Assembly (NCBI GenBank): GCA_041656295.1
Contig: JBBADV010000009.1
Location: 47,763 to 111,762 of the forward strand
Source: Kiritimatiellales bacterium
GTDB lineage: Bacteria; Verrucomicrobiota; Kiritimatiellia; Kiritimatiellales; Tichowtungiaceae
DNA length: 64,000 nucleotides
Reading direction: 5' to 3'
Position numbers and translations under genes: made by a program
Notes under the pieces: model-generated
Seen by the model: only the letters and a program-made list of their open reading frames with translations
Told to the model about the DNA's origin: nothing
The model's database searches: none
Shown here: piece by piece, positions 8,995-19,165 of the stretch
Layout of the letters: every line of letters begins with the position of its first letter
How positions within the stretch are numbered: the first letter of the stretch is position 1

Positions 8995-10410
8995 ATGCAT
9001 AATGATGATCATAGTGGAACACTCGGCAGAAAACAGATGATGTTGCGCATGGCAGCGCTGCTGTTCATCAGCGGCGGAATCGGATTTTCCGGCGTCAGGC
9101 TGGGATTAACGATCCAGCAGGCCGCCGCTACATCTGTTTTTCTCGCCATCATTCTCGGCACACTGTTCTTTTGGGGCTTCCGGCTCGCAATCGCATTTCT
9201 CGGCATTGGTGTGCTGATTTTCACCCGGTCACTTGACATCGACCACTTTGTAAAAGAAGCCTCCCTGCCGGTCATTCTGTTTTTAGTCGGCATGATGATC
9301 ATTGTCGGCGCACTGCGCGACCTCGGTTTTTTTACCTGGATTGTACAAAGTATCATTTCTATTCCGAAAATCACCGGCAGAAAATTTCTCACTGTCACCG
9401 CTGTCGCCTCAGCGCTGCTTGCGTGCGCGGTTGATGAGGTGACATCCATCATTTTCATTTCCACACTCGTCTTTCAGGTTTGCAACCGGCTCAAGCTGAA
9501 TCCGGCACCGTACATCATCATTTGCGTACTTTGCACCAACATCGGCAGCGCCGGAACCATGATGGGCAATCCGGTCGGAATTTATATCGGCACTAAGGCT
9601 CACCTCACATTTTCTGATTTTATTTACTGGGCATTTCCTATCATGCTCGTCGCGCTTGCTTCCTGTATCGTCATCACCATGTTCTGGTTCCGTAAAGCAC
9701 TCGATGAATTTGACGTACGCCTCAAAGAGCGTATGGAGCGCGACCTCAGTCTGGTACCGAAAATCAAGGTGCCTTACATCAAAGGGCTCATCGTTTTATT
9801 GTTAACGCTCATCTTTATTGCACTGCACCACACTCTCGAAGAATGGCTCACGCTTGACTCGAACAGCATCCTGCTCGTCGCGCCGCTTGCCTGCGCCGGA
9901 ATTATCATGATCTTTAAACGCGATCGCGCGCGCCATTATGTTGAAAACGAAGTCGACTGGTGGACGCTGCTCTTTTTTATGCTTCTGTTTGCCATCGCCG
10001 GTACACTTGCATATACCGGCGTGACGCGCCTCATGGCCGACGGATTCACGGCAAATTTTGGCACCGATCTCAATGTGCTGATTCCCGTTATCATGGCCAC
10101 AACTGCTATTGGATCGGCATTTGTCGACAATGTTATCTTTGTCGCCGCCTTTGCGCCGGTTGTTGAGGCGCTCGGCGAAAGCGTCAAAGTCATGCCGCTG
10201 TGGTGGTCGTTACTTTTCGGTGCATGTTTCGGCGGCAACATTACGCTGATCGGCAGTACGGCGAATATCGTTGCTCTCGGTATGCTTGAAAAAAACTTTA
10301 AAACTAATGTCACATTCTTTCAGTGGCTTGGCATCGGTGCGCTCTCCGCATTCGTTGCCTGTCTGATCGCCTGGGGCATGCTGACGCTTATGGCACCCAT
10401 GATGCCCTAA
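8995..10410 (+). CDS. SLC13/ArsB/NhaD-type membrane permease
   Basis: A 471-aa inner-membrane protein with about 11 to 13 hydrophobic segments. It shows the ion-transporter-superfamily hairpin motifs MMGNPVGIYIG (first half) and LIGSTANIVALG (second half). Similar proteins are annotated as Na+/H+ antiporter NhaD, arsenite permease or dicarboxylate carriers, and sequence alone does not decide. The start at 8995 follows AGCGGAGTGGAAGT. The gene is downstream of the EIIA-CBS gene, separated by a repeat. Confidence 0.82.
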   Translation: MHNDDHSGTLGRKQMMLRMAALLFISGGIGFSGVRLGLTIQQAAATSVFLAIILGTLFFWGFRLAIAFLGIGVLIFTRSLDIDHFVKEASLPVILFLVGMMIIVGALRDLGFFTWIVQSIISIPKITGRKFLTVTAVASALLACAVDEVTSIIFISTLVFQVCNRLKLNPAPYIIICVLCTNIGSAGTMMGNPVGIYIGTKAHLTFSDFIYWAFPIMLVALASCIVITMFWFRKALDEFDVRLKERMERDLSLVPKIKVPYIKGLIVLLLTLIFIALHHTLEEWLTLDSNSILLVAPLACAGIIMIFKRDRARHYVENEVDWWTLLFFMLLFAIAGTLAYTGVTRLMADGFTANFGTDLNVLIPVIMATTAIGSAFVDNVIFVAAFAPVVEALGESVKVMPLWWSLLFGACFGGNITLIGSTANIVALGMLEKNFKTNVTFFQWLGIGALSAFVACLIAWGMLTLMAPMMP

Positions 10411-10445
10411 GGACATTGCCGATTTCCGATTGATGATTTTTTTAC

Positions 10446-10503
10446 ATGGCAGGGCGGGTTTGATGAACCCGCCGCGGACGTCGCATCGAGGCATCCCTGC
10501 CGC
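10446..10503. repeat. REP-like hairpin element, copy B
   Basis: Near-identical to 5869-5930, with stem GGCGGGTT/GAACCCGCC and then GCGGACG. It is followed at 10528-10556 by a single arm of the other dispersed repeat (ATCCGTTTATATCTGCGT). Confidence 0.6.
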
Positions 10504-10626
10504 AGTTGCAAATTAAAACGAATTAAAATCCGTTTATATCTGCGTAATCCGCAGTTAAAAAATTGCCGATTTTTTCAACACGCCGGGAGGTAACGCTCCA
10601 CCATTTGTGTGTTTTTTGTAGCAATG

Positions 10627-12609
10627 CTAATTCAGCATCTGCTTCGCGGTGCTGTAAACATTATCGACGGTGAAACCGAATTCTTTGGCAAGAACCCCGG
10701 CGGGGCCGGATGCTCCGAAATGGTTAATGCCAATAATTTTTCCGCCGGCGGAATATTTTTCCCAGCCGCTGGTTACGCCGGCTTCGATAACAAGCCGGCT
10801 GGTATTTTCCGGCGGCAGAACTGAATTTTTATACTCGGCACTCTGAGCTTCGAAAAGTTCCCAGCTCGGAAAGCTGACAATACGGACGTTTTTACCTTCA
10901 CCGGCCAGTTTTTTGCCGGCATCAACGGCAATCGAAACTTCGGAACCACTGGCGATCATAATCATGTCGTGATCGGTTTTAGAATTTTCCCAAATAACGT
11001 ATGCGCCTTTCCGCAGATTTTCTGCCGGCGCAAATTCGCTGCGGTCGAAGACCGGCAAATTCTGACGCGTAAGGAGCAGGGCGGTCGGACCGGTTTTGTT
11101 TTCGAGCGCGGCGACCCAGGCAGCTTTTGTCTCCGTGGCGTCAGACGGGCGAATCACCGTCATATTCGGAATAATGCGCAGGCTCATGGTTGTTTCTACC
11201 GGCTGATGTGTCGGGCCATCTTCACCAACATAAAAACTGTCATGCGTATAGACATAAATCACCGGCTGATTCATCAGCGCGGCGAGCCGCATTGCCGGAC
11301 GGACAAAATCGGCAAAAACATGAAACGTTGCGCCGAAAATCCGGAATCCGCCATGCAGCTGGACGCCGTTCATAATTGCACCCATTCCAAGTTCACGCAC
11401 ACCGAAGTGGAAGTTACGGCCTTTAAATGACCTTCTGCCGATATCGCCCATGCCGTTCAAATAGGTGTTATTGCTCGGTGCGAGGTCAGCAGAACCGCCG
11501 ACGAGATACGGGATTGCTTTAGCTAAATCCTGCAGAACTTTGCCCGAGGCAGCGCGCGTAGCAATGGATTTACCGGCGTCAAAGTCACCGATTTTTTTCA
11601 TCAGATTCTTCGGCAGTTCGCCGGATAAACCGGCACGCCACTCGGCCGCTTTTTTCGGTTTCGCCTGTTCAAAAGCTGCGAAAATTGAATTCCAGCCGGC
11701 TTCGGTGGCAGCGCCTTTTTGTGCGGCCTCAGCGAATGCGGCATAAACTTCCGGCGGCACAAAGAATTTTTCCGGCGATATGCCGAGATTGGCTTTAGTG
11801 AATGCAATTTCTTCTTCACCAAGCGGCGCGCCGTGCGCTTCGTGCGTACCGGCTTTATTCGGCGATCCGCAGGCGATGGTCGTGCGGCAGATGATCACGG
11901 ACGGTTTTTTTGTCTGCGCCTGTGCCGCTGCGGTAGCAGCGGCGATTTCCTCATAGTTATGTCCGTCGATTTGCTGAACGTGCCAGCCGTAGGCCTGCAT
12001 CCGTTTTTTTACATCGTCGGTGTACGTAATGCGCGTATCGCCTTCAATAGAAATAAAGTTTTCATCGTAGAACACAATCAGTTTGCCGAGGCCGAGATTA
12101 CCCGCCATGGAGAATACTTCGTGCGAAACACCTTCCATAAATTCGCCTTCACTGGCGAAAACGTAAGTGAAATGATCGACGAGTTTATGATCTTTGCTGT
12201 TAAAACGCTTAGCGAGCATCTGTTCGGCAATGGCCATTCCAACCGCGTTGCCGCAACCCTGTCCGAGCGGACCGGTAGTGGTTTCAATGCCGACGGTGTG
12301 TCCAAATTCCGGATGCCCCGGCGTTTTACTGCCCCACTGCCGGAATTTTTTTAATTCATCCATCGGCAGATCATAACCGGCGAGATGGAGCAGACTGTAG
12401 ATGAGCATCGAGCCGTGACCGGCGGAAAGGATGAAGCGGTCGCGATCCGGCCAGTGCGGATTTTTCGGATTATGTTTTAGAAACTGTGTCCAGAGAACAG
12501 CGGCGATATCAGCCATGCCGAGCGGCAGACCGGGGTGTCCGGAGTTCGCAGCCTGAACGCCGTCCATTGAAAGTCCGCGAATTGTATTGGCAACCAGTTT
12601 GATATCCAT
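10627..12609 (-). CDS. tkt: Transketolase
   Basis: A thiamine-diphosphate enzyme of the pentose phosphate pathway, moving two-carbon units between ketoses and aldoses. Its 660 aa are full length. The N-terminal domain has AANSGHPGLPLGMADIA, GPLGQGCGNAVGMA and the ThDP motif beginning EGEFMEGVSHE. The middle domain has FVDFVRPAMRLAAL-type sequence and DSFYVGEDGPTHQPVE. The C-terminus has the usual EAGVTSGWEKY. It is a single gene, with the PHP-domain gene divergent from it. Confidence 0.97.
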   Translation of the reverse strand: MDIKLVANTIRGLSMDGVQAANSGHPGLPLGMADIAAVLWTQFLKHNPKNPHWPDRDRFILSAGHGSMLIYSLLHLAGYDLPMDELKKFRQWGSKTPGHPEFGHTVGIETTTGPLGQGCGNAVGMAIAEQMLAKRFNSKDHKLVDHFTYVFASEGEFMEGVSHEVFSMAGNLGLGKLIVFYDENFISIEGDTRITYTDDVKKRMQAYGWHVQQIDGHNYEEIAAATAAAQAQTKKPSVIICRTTIACGSPNKAGTHEAHGAPLGEEEIAFTKANLGISPEKFFVPPEVYAAFAEAAQKGAATEAGWNSIFAAFEQAKPKKAAEWRAGLSGELPKNLMKKIGDFDAGKSIATRAASGKVLQDLAKAIPYLVGGSADLAPSNNTYLNGMGDIGRRSFKGRNFHFGVRELGMGAIMNGVQLHGGFRIFGATFHVFADFVRPAMRLAALMNQPVIYVYTHDSFYVGEDGPTHQPVETTMSLRIIPNMTVIRPSDATETKAAWVAALENKTGPTALLLTRQNLPVFDRSEFAPAENLRKGAYVIWENSKTDHDMIMIASGSEVSIAVDAGKKLAGEGKNVRIVSFPSWELFEAQSAEYKNSVLPPENTSRLVIEAGVTSGWEKYSAGGKIIGINHFGASGPAGVLAKEFGFTVDNVYSTAKQMLN

Positions 12610-12725
12610 GTTTTACTCTCCTCGTTAAGTTAAAAATTATTTTTCATTAAACCAAAATTGGTGCCGGTTGACCAATGAAAAGCGGCATGAGCTGAAATGA
12701 AAGAAGATAGAAAGAATTTTTTACA

Positions 12726-13565
12726 GTGATTGATCTGCATCTCCATTCTATTTTTTCCGATGGCACGAATACGCCGGAAGAACTGATTGAATTGGCATCC
12801 GCTGCCGGTTTATACGCGGCAGCCCTGACGGATCATGATACGACTGCCGGACAGAAGCGCTTTGCCGCTGCGGCGCAGCGCGTTTCTATCAAAACCGTTA
12901 CGGGAATTGAATTAAGCGCTGATTTCGGTGCGGTGCCGCTGCATATTCTTGGTTATGACTTTGAGTTGCAGAATGCTGAACTGCAAACTGCACTCGAATT
13001 CATTTGCATCGCGCGGGCGGAACGCAACGAACAGATTCTTAGCAACCTCAACCGTCTCGGTTACGAGCTGACAATGAGTGATATGCAAAAACTTGCCGGC
13101 GATAAGATGATCGGCCGGCCTCATTTCGCTGCCGCACTGGTTAACGCCGGCCATTTTAAAACCATAAAAAAAGTTTTTATGCAGCTGCTCGGAAAAGGAC
13201 GGGCGGCGTATGCTGAGCGGCAGCGGTTTCCGCCGGAACAGTGTATTGAATTAATTCGCAACGCCGGTGGATTTCCAGTGATTGCGCATCCGGGACAGAT
13301 GGATATTTCCAGCGGTGCGCTCCGGCGGTTAATTGAACGGCTTTTGCCGCATGGACTCGCCGGACTGGAAGTCTGGCATGCATCGCATAAAGAATCGCAG
13401 TCTGCTGCATTTTTACAGCTGAGTAAAAAATATAATTTAATTGCCACCGGCGGCAGCGACTTTCACGGTAAACATACGCCGTATATAAAAATCGGCACCG
13501 GTTATGGCACTCTCAGTGTACCGGATGAAATATTTTCTTTATTCAGTCACAGGTCGAAGGTCTGA
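12726..13565 (+). CDS. PHP-domain phosphoesterase (RNase AM/YciV-like)
   Basis: A 279-aa metal-dependent PHP-family hydrolase. Its metal motifs are DLHLHSIFSDGTNTPEEL at the N-terminus, ALTDHDT, and GSDFHG near the end. Relatives include RNase AM (5'-3' trimming of rRNA and nucleoside 3',5'-bisphosphates) and TrpH. The start is GTG at 12726, because the first motif begins only two residues later and no upstream start fits. It is divergent from tkt. Confidence 0.88.
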   Translation: MIDLHLHSIFSDGTNTPEELIELASAAGLYAAALTDHDTTAGQKRFAAAAQRVSIKTVTGIELSADFGAVPLHILGYDFELQNAELQTALEFICIARAERNEQILSNLNRLGYELTMSDMQKLAGDKMIGRPHFAAALVNAGHFKTIKKVFMQLLGKGRAAYAERQRFPPEQCIELIRNAGGFPVIAHPGQMDISSGALRRLIERLLPHGLAGLEVWHASHKESQSAAFLQLSKKYNLIATGGSDFHGKHTPYIKIGTGYGTLSVPDEIFSLFSHRSKV

Positions 13566-13620
13566 AAATTATGTTTTCGTTTTTTGACCTTTGACGTTAA
13601 AATCTTCGGGCTTGCGACTG

Positions 13621-15135
13621 TTACACTTCCGGCGGCAGATTATGATGCGAGCTGTCGCGCATAATTTTCCGGATGGTGCGTCGTGTTTTGGTTGCAGACT
13701 GGATGATAGTTTTCCTGGTCTTGCTGCCGATTGCAGAGAGTACTGCGCCGTTAAATCCGTAGAAGTCGCGCGTCATGCGCAGCGGGTTGATAATGAAAAT
13801 ATGCGTGAGAGTCTTGCCAAGGCGTACGTCGGTATCGCGATCGATACTGCGGGCGAGCGGCAACGCGATCGACCAGATGAGTCCGGCGTGCAGAATGAGC
13901 AGAACGTGATAGAAGGAACAATTGACATCGCCGGAAAGAGTGAGTGCAATTTTGCAGCCGGCGAGTCCATCTTTAATTGCGCCGGCGATGATGGGCGCGA
14001 GTGCGGAAAATATTCCGGCAATGCTCCAGTGCATCGCCATCGCGGTGGTACGTCCATTGCGCGGAACAATGGCGGTGAGCATGTTGACCTGATAGACGCC
14101 GAGCGATGCGAACACGCTGCCGTTGAAGAGCGAGTTGAGTGTGATCAGAATTAAATATTGCGGCAGACCGTATGCGGCGGGTGCGGTGGAAATGAAGAAC
14201 CACGCAATACTTGTGAGCGGTGCGAGCGCCGTCGTTAAAATGCCGAAGTTGCGGATGCCGAAGCGCCGGATTAATGCCACGGAACCGAATGCGGCAATGA
14301 CGGAACCGAGCTGGATTGAAATTTGAATGACGGCAAGTCCGGTGTACGGTGTGTCAAACTCCTGCCGCAGATACACCATCGCGAACGGGCCGACGAGTCC
14401 GACGCCGAAGAGCCAGACAGCGAGCAGCAGTGTAAAATTGCGGAAGTTACGGTTTTTCAGCGGCGCAAGAATCCGGTGGCGGATCGGGATGCCTTTCGGA
14501 ACTTTGCGTACCGCCGGTTCGGCGACGTTATAGTAGAGCAGAATTTCCACCGTGCCGAAAATTGCGGCAGCGAAAAGAAAGATGCCGAATCCGGTTTGCG
14601 CGCCGGCGGGAAACAGATCGAAAAACCAGCCGCACAATGCAAATGTAATCAGCATTCCCGTCATACAGGTGCCCTGGCGCAAACTCCAGAAACGGTTGCG
14701 CCGTTCGTCGGGAATCATATCCGCCATCCAGCTCCACCAGCACGGTGAGCTGGATTGCGTGAGGAGGGCGCTGATGCCGACGGTAATCAGCGCAACGCCG
14801 GCGATTGTAAGTTTGCTCAGCGGTAAAAAGAGCAGCAGCGCCGGAATAATCCAGATCAGACGAGCCAGTCCCGATGTGCTCATCCAGAACGGTTTGCGGT
14901 ATGTGAGGCGGTCGGCAATCAGCGCCGCCGGAATTTGAATCAGCATGGCTGCCTGATTCAGCATGGAAATCATGCCGATCATCACGCCGGTTGCGCCGAG
15001 CGCTTCAAGAATCATAATCAGCGGCAGGCCGTTGATCGTTGCGAACCAGAAGATACCGATGCCGGCCGCAAAAATATTGATCCGTAATCCTTTGCGAATT
15101 TGAGCGTCAGAAAGTCCATGTGCCGGTTGATTCAT
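13621..15135 (-). CDS. Major facilitator superfamily transporter
   Basis: A 504-aa multi-span inner-membrane protein with about 12 hydrophobic segments and the basic/aromatic loop LIADRLTYRKPFW between helices 2 and 3, as in MFS proteins. The C-terminal tail is basic (RKIMRDSSHHNLPPEV). The substrate is not recognisable. It is divergent from malQ, so a link to sugar uptake is possible but unproven. Confidence 0.82.
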   Translation of the reverse strand: MNQPAHGLSDAQIRKGLRINIFAAGIGIFWFATINGLPLIMILEALGATGVMIGMISMLNQAAMLIQIPAALIADRLTYRKPFWMSTSGLARLIWIIPALLLFLPLSKLTIAGVALITVGISALLTQSSSPCWWSWMADMIPDERRNRFWSLRQGTCMTGMLITFALCGWFFDLFPAGAQTGFGIFLFAAAIFGTVEILLYYNVAEPAVRKVPKGIPIRHRILAPLKNRNFRNFTLLLAVWLFGVGLVGPFAMVYLRQEFDTPYTGLAVIQISIQLGSVIAAFGSVALIRRFGIRNFGILTTALAPLTSIAWFFISTAPAAYGLPQYLILITLNSLFNGSVFASLGVYQVNMLTAIVPRNGRTTAMAMHWSIAGIFSALAPIIAGAIKDGLAGCKIALTLSGDVNCSFYHVLLILHAGLIWSIALPLARSIDRDTDVRLGKTLTHIFIINPLRMTRDFYGFNGAVLSAIGSKTRKTIIQSATKTRRTIRKIMRDSSHHNLPPEV

Positions 15136-15389
15136 TTCGCCGCTTTAATAGCAGGGTTGCGGAATGATTCAACCGCAATCGTAAAAGAACGTGTATCACT
15201 GTACAAATTAAGGCAGTTCTCATATCAGCAATGCAGTTATCGATCGACGATTTTGCGATAGAATTGCGGCACAGAGCAGAGTCGGTCATAAGAGTGACCG
15301 AGAATATATGCTGCCGCTGGATCGTCTGCGCATCAGGACTGCAAAATAATACATCGCATTTCTCCCGTCATTCCCATACTCTCCCGCGC

Positions 15390-16898
15390 ATGAATTTTGA
15401 GAGAAAAAGCGGCGTTCTTCTGCACATAACGTCACTGCCGGGGCGGTGGGGCATGGGCGAACCCGGACCGCAGGCGCGAGCGTTTGCGGAGTTTCTGGCG
15501 TCGACCGGTCAGACGCTCTGGCAGATTCTGCCGACGGGACCGGTTGGCTACGGCTGGTCACCCTATTCGTCGCTGTCAGCATTCGCCGGCAATCATCTTG
15601 TCATCAGTTTTGACGAACTCATTGCCGATGGGCTATTAACCAAAGCGCAGCTCCGCCGGTTTCCGGAATTTGATTTGCATCGCATCGATTTTGAAGCAGT
15701 TATTCCGGCGCGTGAAAAAATCCTCTTCCGCGTTGCTGATAAATTTGAAACGACCGCTGAATTTACAACATTCTGCGTAACAGAGAATGCGTGGCTCGAC
15801 GAGTATGCGCTGTTTATGGCGATCCGCGAAAAGCAGAAATTCCGCGAGTGGAACAACTGGCCGGAAGCGCTGCGCGACCGGCACCCGGCGGCGCTGCGGG
15901 ATATGGCTAAAAAGCTGGCAAAACCAATCCGGCGCTGGAAGGTATTGCAGTTTCTATTCGCCAAACAGTGGGAAAAATTTACAGCATTTCTGCACGAAAA
16001 AAATATTTCACTCATCGGCGATATTCCGATTTTTGTCGCCGGCGATTCCGCCGATGTCTGGGCGCACCGCGAACTCTTTCTTCTAGACGATGCCGGTGCG
16101 CCGGCGGTAGTCGCCGGCGTGCCGCCGGACTATTTTTCGTCCACCGGTCAGCGCTGGGGCAATCCACTGTATCACTGGGCACTTCACCGTAAAACAAATT
16201 TTGAGTGGTGGACGCGGCGCATGCACCGCGCATTGCAGTTAACGGACATTGTCCGCATCGACCATTTTCGCGGTTTTGAAGGGTACTGGGAGATTCCGGC
16301 GGAGGAACCTACTGCCATGCACGGACGCTGGGTGAAAGGGCCGGGATTGCAGTTTTTTCAGCAGCTCGAAAAAAATCTGCGCGCGCTGCCGGACTTCGGA
16401 AATAAATTCACGCTGGATGAACATGTTATCGCCGAAAATCTTGGCCTCATCACCGACGACGTTGAAGCGCTGCGCACAGCATGCGGTTTTCCCGGCATGC
16501 AGGTTTTGCAGTTCCGCTTCGGCGACACCGATATGCATCGCGCCGGATACCGTCCTGAGGGCGTTGAAAAAAATCAGGTGATTTACACCGGCACACACGA
16601 CAACGACACCACCGCCGGCTGGTTTCATTCGCTCGCCGGTTCTGAAAAAGATAATGTGCAGAACTATCTGAATACCGCCGGCGCCGCCATTCACCGCAGC
16701 ATGAGCGGACTCGCACTTCGTGCGCCGGCGAAGTGGGCGATTCTGCCGTTGCAGGATGTTCTCGGTGCCGGCGGTCGGATGAACCGTCCGGGCATCACCG
16801 GCGGAAACTGGGGCTGGCGGTTTTCGGAAGACATGCTCATGCCGGAAGCGGCGCACTGGCTGAAAACAACAACAGAAGCAACTGGAAGATCCTCATGA
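15390..16898 (+). CDS. malQ: 4-alpha-glucanotransferase (amylomaltase)
   Basis: A GH77 disproportionating enzyme that transfers glucan chains during maltodextrin and glycogen metabolism. From the ATG at 15390 it is 502 aa, the normal length, and begins with the family's N-terminal SGVLLHITSLPGRWGMGEPG. The catalytic motifs are VRIDHFRGFEGYWEIP (nucleophile Asp), AENLGLITDDVEALR (acid/base region) and TGTHDNDTTAGW. The upstream in-frame 53 codons do not fit the family. Its last 4 bp overlap the next gene (ATGA). Confidence 0.95.
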   Translation: MNFERKSGVLLHITSLPGRWGMGEPGPQARAFAEFLASTGQTLWQILPTGPVGYGWSPYSSLSAFAGNHLVISFDELIADGLLTKAQLRRFPEFDLHRIDFEAVIPAREKILFRVADKFETTAEFTTFCVTENAWLDEYALFMAIREKQKFREWNNWPEALRDRHPAALRDMAKKLAKPIRRWKVLQFLFAKQWEKFTAFLHEKNISLIGDIPIFVAGDSADVWAHRELFLLDDAGAPAVVAGVPPDYFSSTGQRWGNPLYHWALHRKTNFEWWTRRMHRALQLTDIVRIDHFRGFEGYWEIPAEEPTAMHGRWVKGPGLQFFQQLEKNLRALPDFGNKFTLDEHVIAENLGLITDDVEALRTACGFPGMQVLQFRFGDTDMHRAGYRPEGVEKNQVIYTGTHDNDTTAGWFHSLAGSEKDNVQNYLNTAGAAIHRSMSGLALRAPAKWAILPLQDVLGAGGRMNRPGITGGNWGWRFSEDMLMPEAAHWLKTTTEATGRSS

Positions 16899-17953
16899 AC
16901 TCAACACTGTCGAGATACATCGTTATGCTGATTGCAATATTTGCCGGAATAGCGGCAGGACGGTTTTTAAAACAGCTGTGCCGGATGCGCTACAAACATT
17001 TTCCGGCGGATGGAAATCCGCTGCGCCGCACAGCCATCGAGCTGCTTTCGCGCACCGTCGTATTTCCGGCGGTGATGACCGGCATTTACGTTGCACTCAA
17101 AATTTATAAAAATGCGCCGGCAGATTTAACGGCGGTACTCGTCATTATCACCATCACCTATGTGATCTATCAGGCCATCGAACTGAATGACTACTGGATT
17201 CGTCTCATCAGCCGCCGGAAGCGCTCTACCCTTGAAGAGATGATTTCGCCGCTCGTTCGCAAAACACTGCGCATTGTTGTTGTGCTGCTCGGCGCGGTGC
17301 AGATTATTCAGCAGTTGAGCGACAAGCCGATCACCTCGATTCTCGCCGGACTCGGTGTCGGCGGACTCGCCGTTGCATTGGCCGCACAGGATACACTCAA
17401 AAACTTTTTCGGCTCTATCGTCATCTTCTCCGACCATCCGTTTCAAGTCGGCGACCGGATCACGGTGGATGATCAGGATGGCGTGGTAGAAGAAGTCGGC
17501 ATGCGCTCGACACGGCTGCGCACGCTCAACGGGTATTTTGTCACCATTCCCAACGGCGACCTCGCCAGTAAAACCATCTGTAACATCAGCCGCCGGCCGA
17601 ACATTAAACGCATTGCAAATATTTCACTCACCTACAATACGCCGCCAGAAAAAGTGGAGCGCGCCATTGAAATCATCCAAGAAGAACTCCACCGTAAAAA
17701 TGAACATCTCGATCCAAATTCTCCGCCGCAGGCATTCTTTAATAACTTCACCGCGACTGCGCTCAATATCCTGGTTGTTTACTGGTTTACACCAGCGGAT
17801 TATATTCCGTTCATGAAATTTGATCAGGCTTTTAACCTCGCTATTCTCCGGCGCTTTAAAGAGGAGGGCATTGAGTTTGCATTCCCGCCGCAACCGCTCT
17901 TTCTCGCCGGCGATCCGAAACATCCTGTAACGCCGGAAGATCATTATGCCTGA
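16895..17953 (+). CDS. MscS-family mechanosensitive channel
   Basis: A small-conductance mechanosensitive channel of 352 aa with about four N-terminal hydrophobic segments. The TM3 pore helix and entry to the beta domain read AGLGVGGLAVALAAQDTLKN and then GSIVIFSDHPFQVGDRI, the MscS hallmark. The start ATG overlaps the malQ stop and the end overlaps mutM by 8 bp, so the three genes are probably translated from one transcript. Confidence 0.93.
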   Translation: MNSTLSRYIVMLIAIFAGIAAGRFLKQLCRMRYKHFPADGNPLRRTAIELLSRTVVFPAVMTGIYVALKIYKNAPADLTAVLVIITITYVIYQAIELNDYWIRLISRRKRSTLEEMISPLVRKTLRIVVVLLGAVQIIQQLSDKPITSILAGLGVGGLAVALAAQDTLKNFFGSIVIFSDHPFQVGDRITVDDQDGVVEEVGMRSTRLRTLNGYFVTIPNGDLASKTICNISRRPNIKRIANISLTYNTPPEKVERAIEIIQEELHRKNEHLDPNSPPQAFFNNFTATALNILVVYWFTPADYIPFMKFDQAFNLAILRRFKEEGIEFAFPPQPLFLAGDPKHPVTPEDHYA

Positions 17954-18758
17954 ACTGCCTGAAGTTGAAACCATCCGGCGGCAGCTCTGCGCCGCCGGAA
18001 TTGAAGGGCGTAAAATCACCGGCGTTGAAATCAACTGGTACCGCCTGTGTGAACCGGTTGCACCGCCGGAATTTTCTAAACGCCTTTTGCACCGCACCAT
18101 TAAAAAACTCGACCGGCACGGCAAATGGTTAATCTTTCAGCTCACCGGTAAAGAAAACCTGCTCGTTCACCTGCGCATGACCGGCGGATTTTATCTCTCC
18201 ACCGGCAGGCTGAAAAAAGGTCAGCACGACCGCGCCGTTTTAAAACTTTCCGGTGGACTCAATCTGCACTTCCGCGATCCGCGTAAATTCGGACGGTGGA
18301 AACTTGCCGCCGGCGCTCCGGAAAAACTTGGACCTGATGCGCTCACCGTCACCAAAAAAGAGTTTTTTGAGCAGTTCACTAAAAAGAATAAAGCGCTCAA
18401 AGCATTATTGCTCGATCAGGAATTCATCGCCGGCGTCGGCAATATTTATGCCGACGAAGCACTGTTCGAAGCCAAGCTGCATCCGTTGCGCAAATCCGGA
18501 ACATTAACGCCAACAGAGCGTGAGCAGCTTTACCGCGCGGTTGTAAAAGTCATTCGCGCCGGTGTAAAAAATAAAGGCACTTCGCTCGGTGACGGTCAGG
18601 GCAACTTTACGGATCTCAACGGCGAGTCCGGCGGCTATCGGGTCAAAGTCAAAGCCTACGGCCGCGCCGGTGAACCGTGTGAAAGTTGCGGCATACCGCT
18701 CGAAAAAATCACCGTCGCTCAGCGCACCACCGTCTTTTGTCCGGGGTGTCAGAAATAA
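17946..18758 (+). CDS. mutM: Formamidopyrimidine-DNA glycosylase
   Basis: A base-excision enzyme removing 8-oxoguanine, with beta/delta-lyase activity. The N-terminus PELPEVETIRR gives the catalytic Pro2 and Glu3 after Met removal. The helix-two-turn-helix region has FIAGVGNIYADEALFEAKLHP. The C-terminal zinc finger (CESCG...CPGC) is complete. It is 270 aa, standard length, and the third gene of the malQ-mscS-mutM cluster. Confidence 0.97.
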   Translation: MPELPEVETIRRQLCAAGIEGRKITGVEINWYRLCEPVAPPEFSKRLLHRTIKKLDRHGKWLIFQLTGKENLLVHLRMTGGFYLSTGRLKKGQHDRAVLKLSGGLNLHFRDPRKFGRWKLAAGAPEKLGPDALTVTKKEFFEQFTKKNKALKALLLDQEFIAGVGNIYADEALFEAKLHPLRKSGTLTPTEREQLYRAVVKVIRAGVKNKGTSLGDGQGNFTDLNGESGGYRVKVKAYGRAGEPCESCGIPLEKITVAQRTTVFCPGCQK

Positions 18759-19110
18759 AAAAGTGTACCCGGTAAAATCAGACGGATTGGTCGTATTGCA
18801 TAAATTCGTTAGAGCCCTTGGCGGCCTTGGCGATCTTCCTGTTAAATTTTTAAACAAAAAGTTCGCGAAACACGCGAAGATTGTCACCGCGGATGACGCG
18901 GATGATAGACGGATAAAAAAATTATGGAGGGTCGTTGACCCCGGCAACCGTGGAGGGCAAAGCCGCCGTCTCTCCCAATTCGTTTTTATTCCTTCGAAAA
19001 ATAATCCGTTTATATTTGTGTTATCCGCGGTTTAAATTCTGTTACTCCCGTCAAAAAATTGCGGTCCTGGCGATCTTTCTGTTCGCATGAGTTTTTCTAT
19101 TCCCGGTAAT
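18759..19110. other. Intergenic region between mutM and tsf with dispersed repeats
   Basis: No gene is seen. Positions 18886-19033 hold a long copy of the dispersed inverted repeat (left arm ACCGCGGATGACGCGG, right arm ATCCGTTTATATTTGTG). A second short motif, GGCGATCTTCCTGTT, at about 18829 recurs as GGCGATCTTTCTGTT near 19069, so this gap contains two interleaved repeated sequences. Confidence 0.55.
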
Positions 19111-19140
19111 AAAAAAGCCGTTCCAAAAATTCAGAACGAC
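19111..19140 (-). terminator. Rho-independent terminator of rpsB-tsf
   Basis: On the minus strand a stem CGTTC/GAACG with a 10-nt loop is followed by GGCTTTTTTATT. It lies 26 bp beyond the tsf stop. Confidence 0.65.
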
Positions 19141-19165
19141 TTTGACTGTGAAACACAATGTTGAA

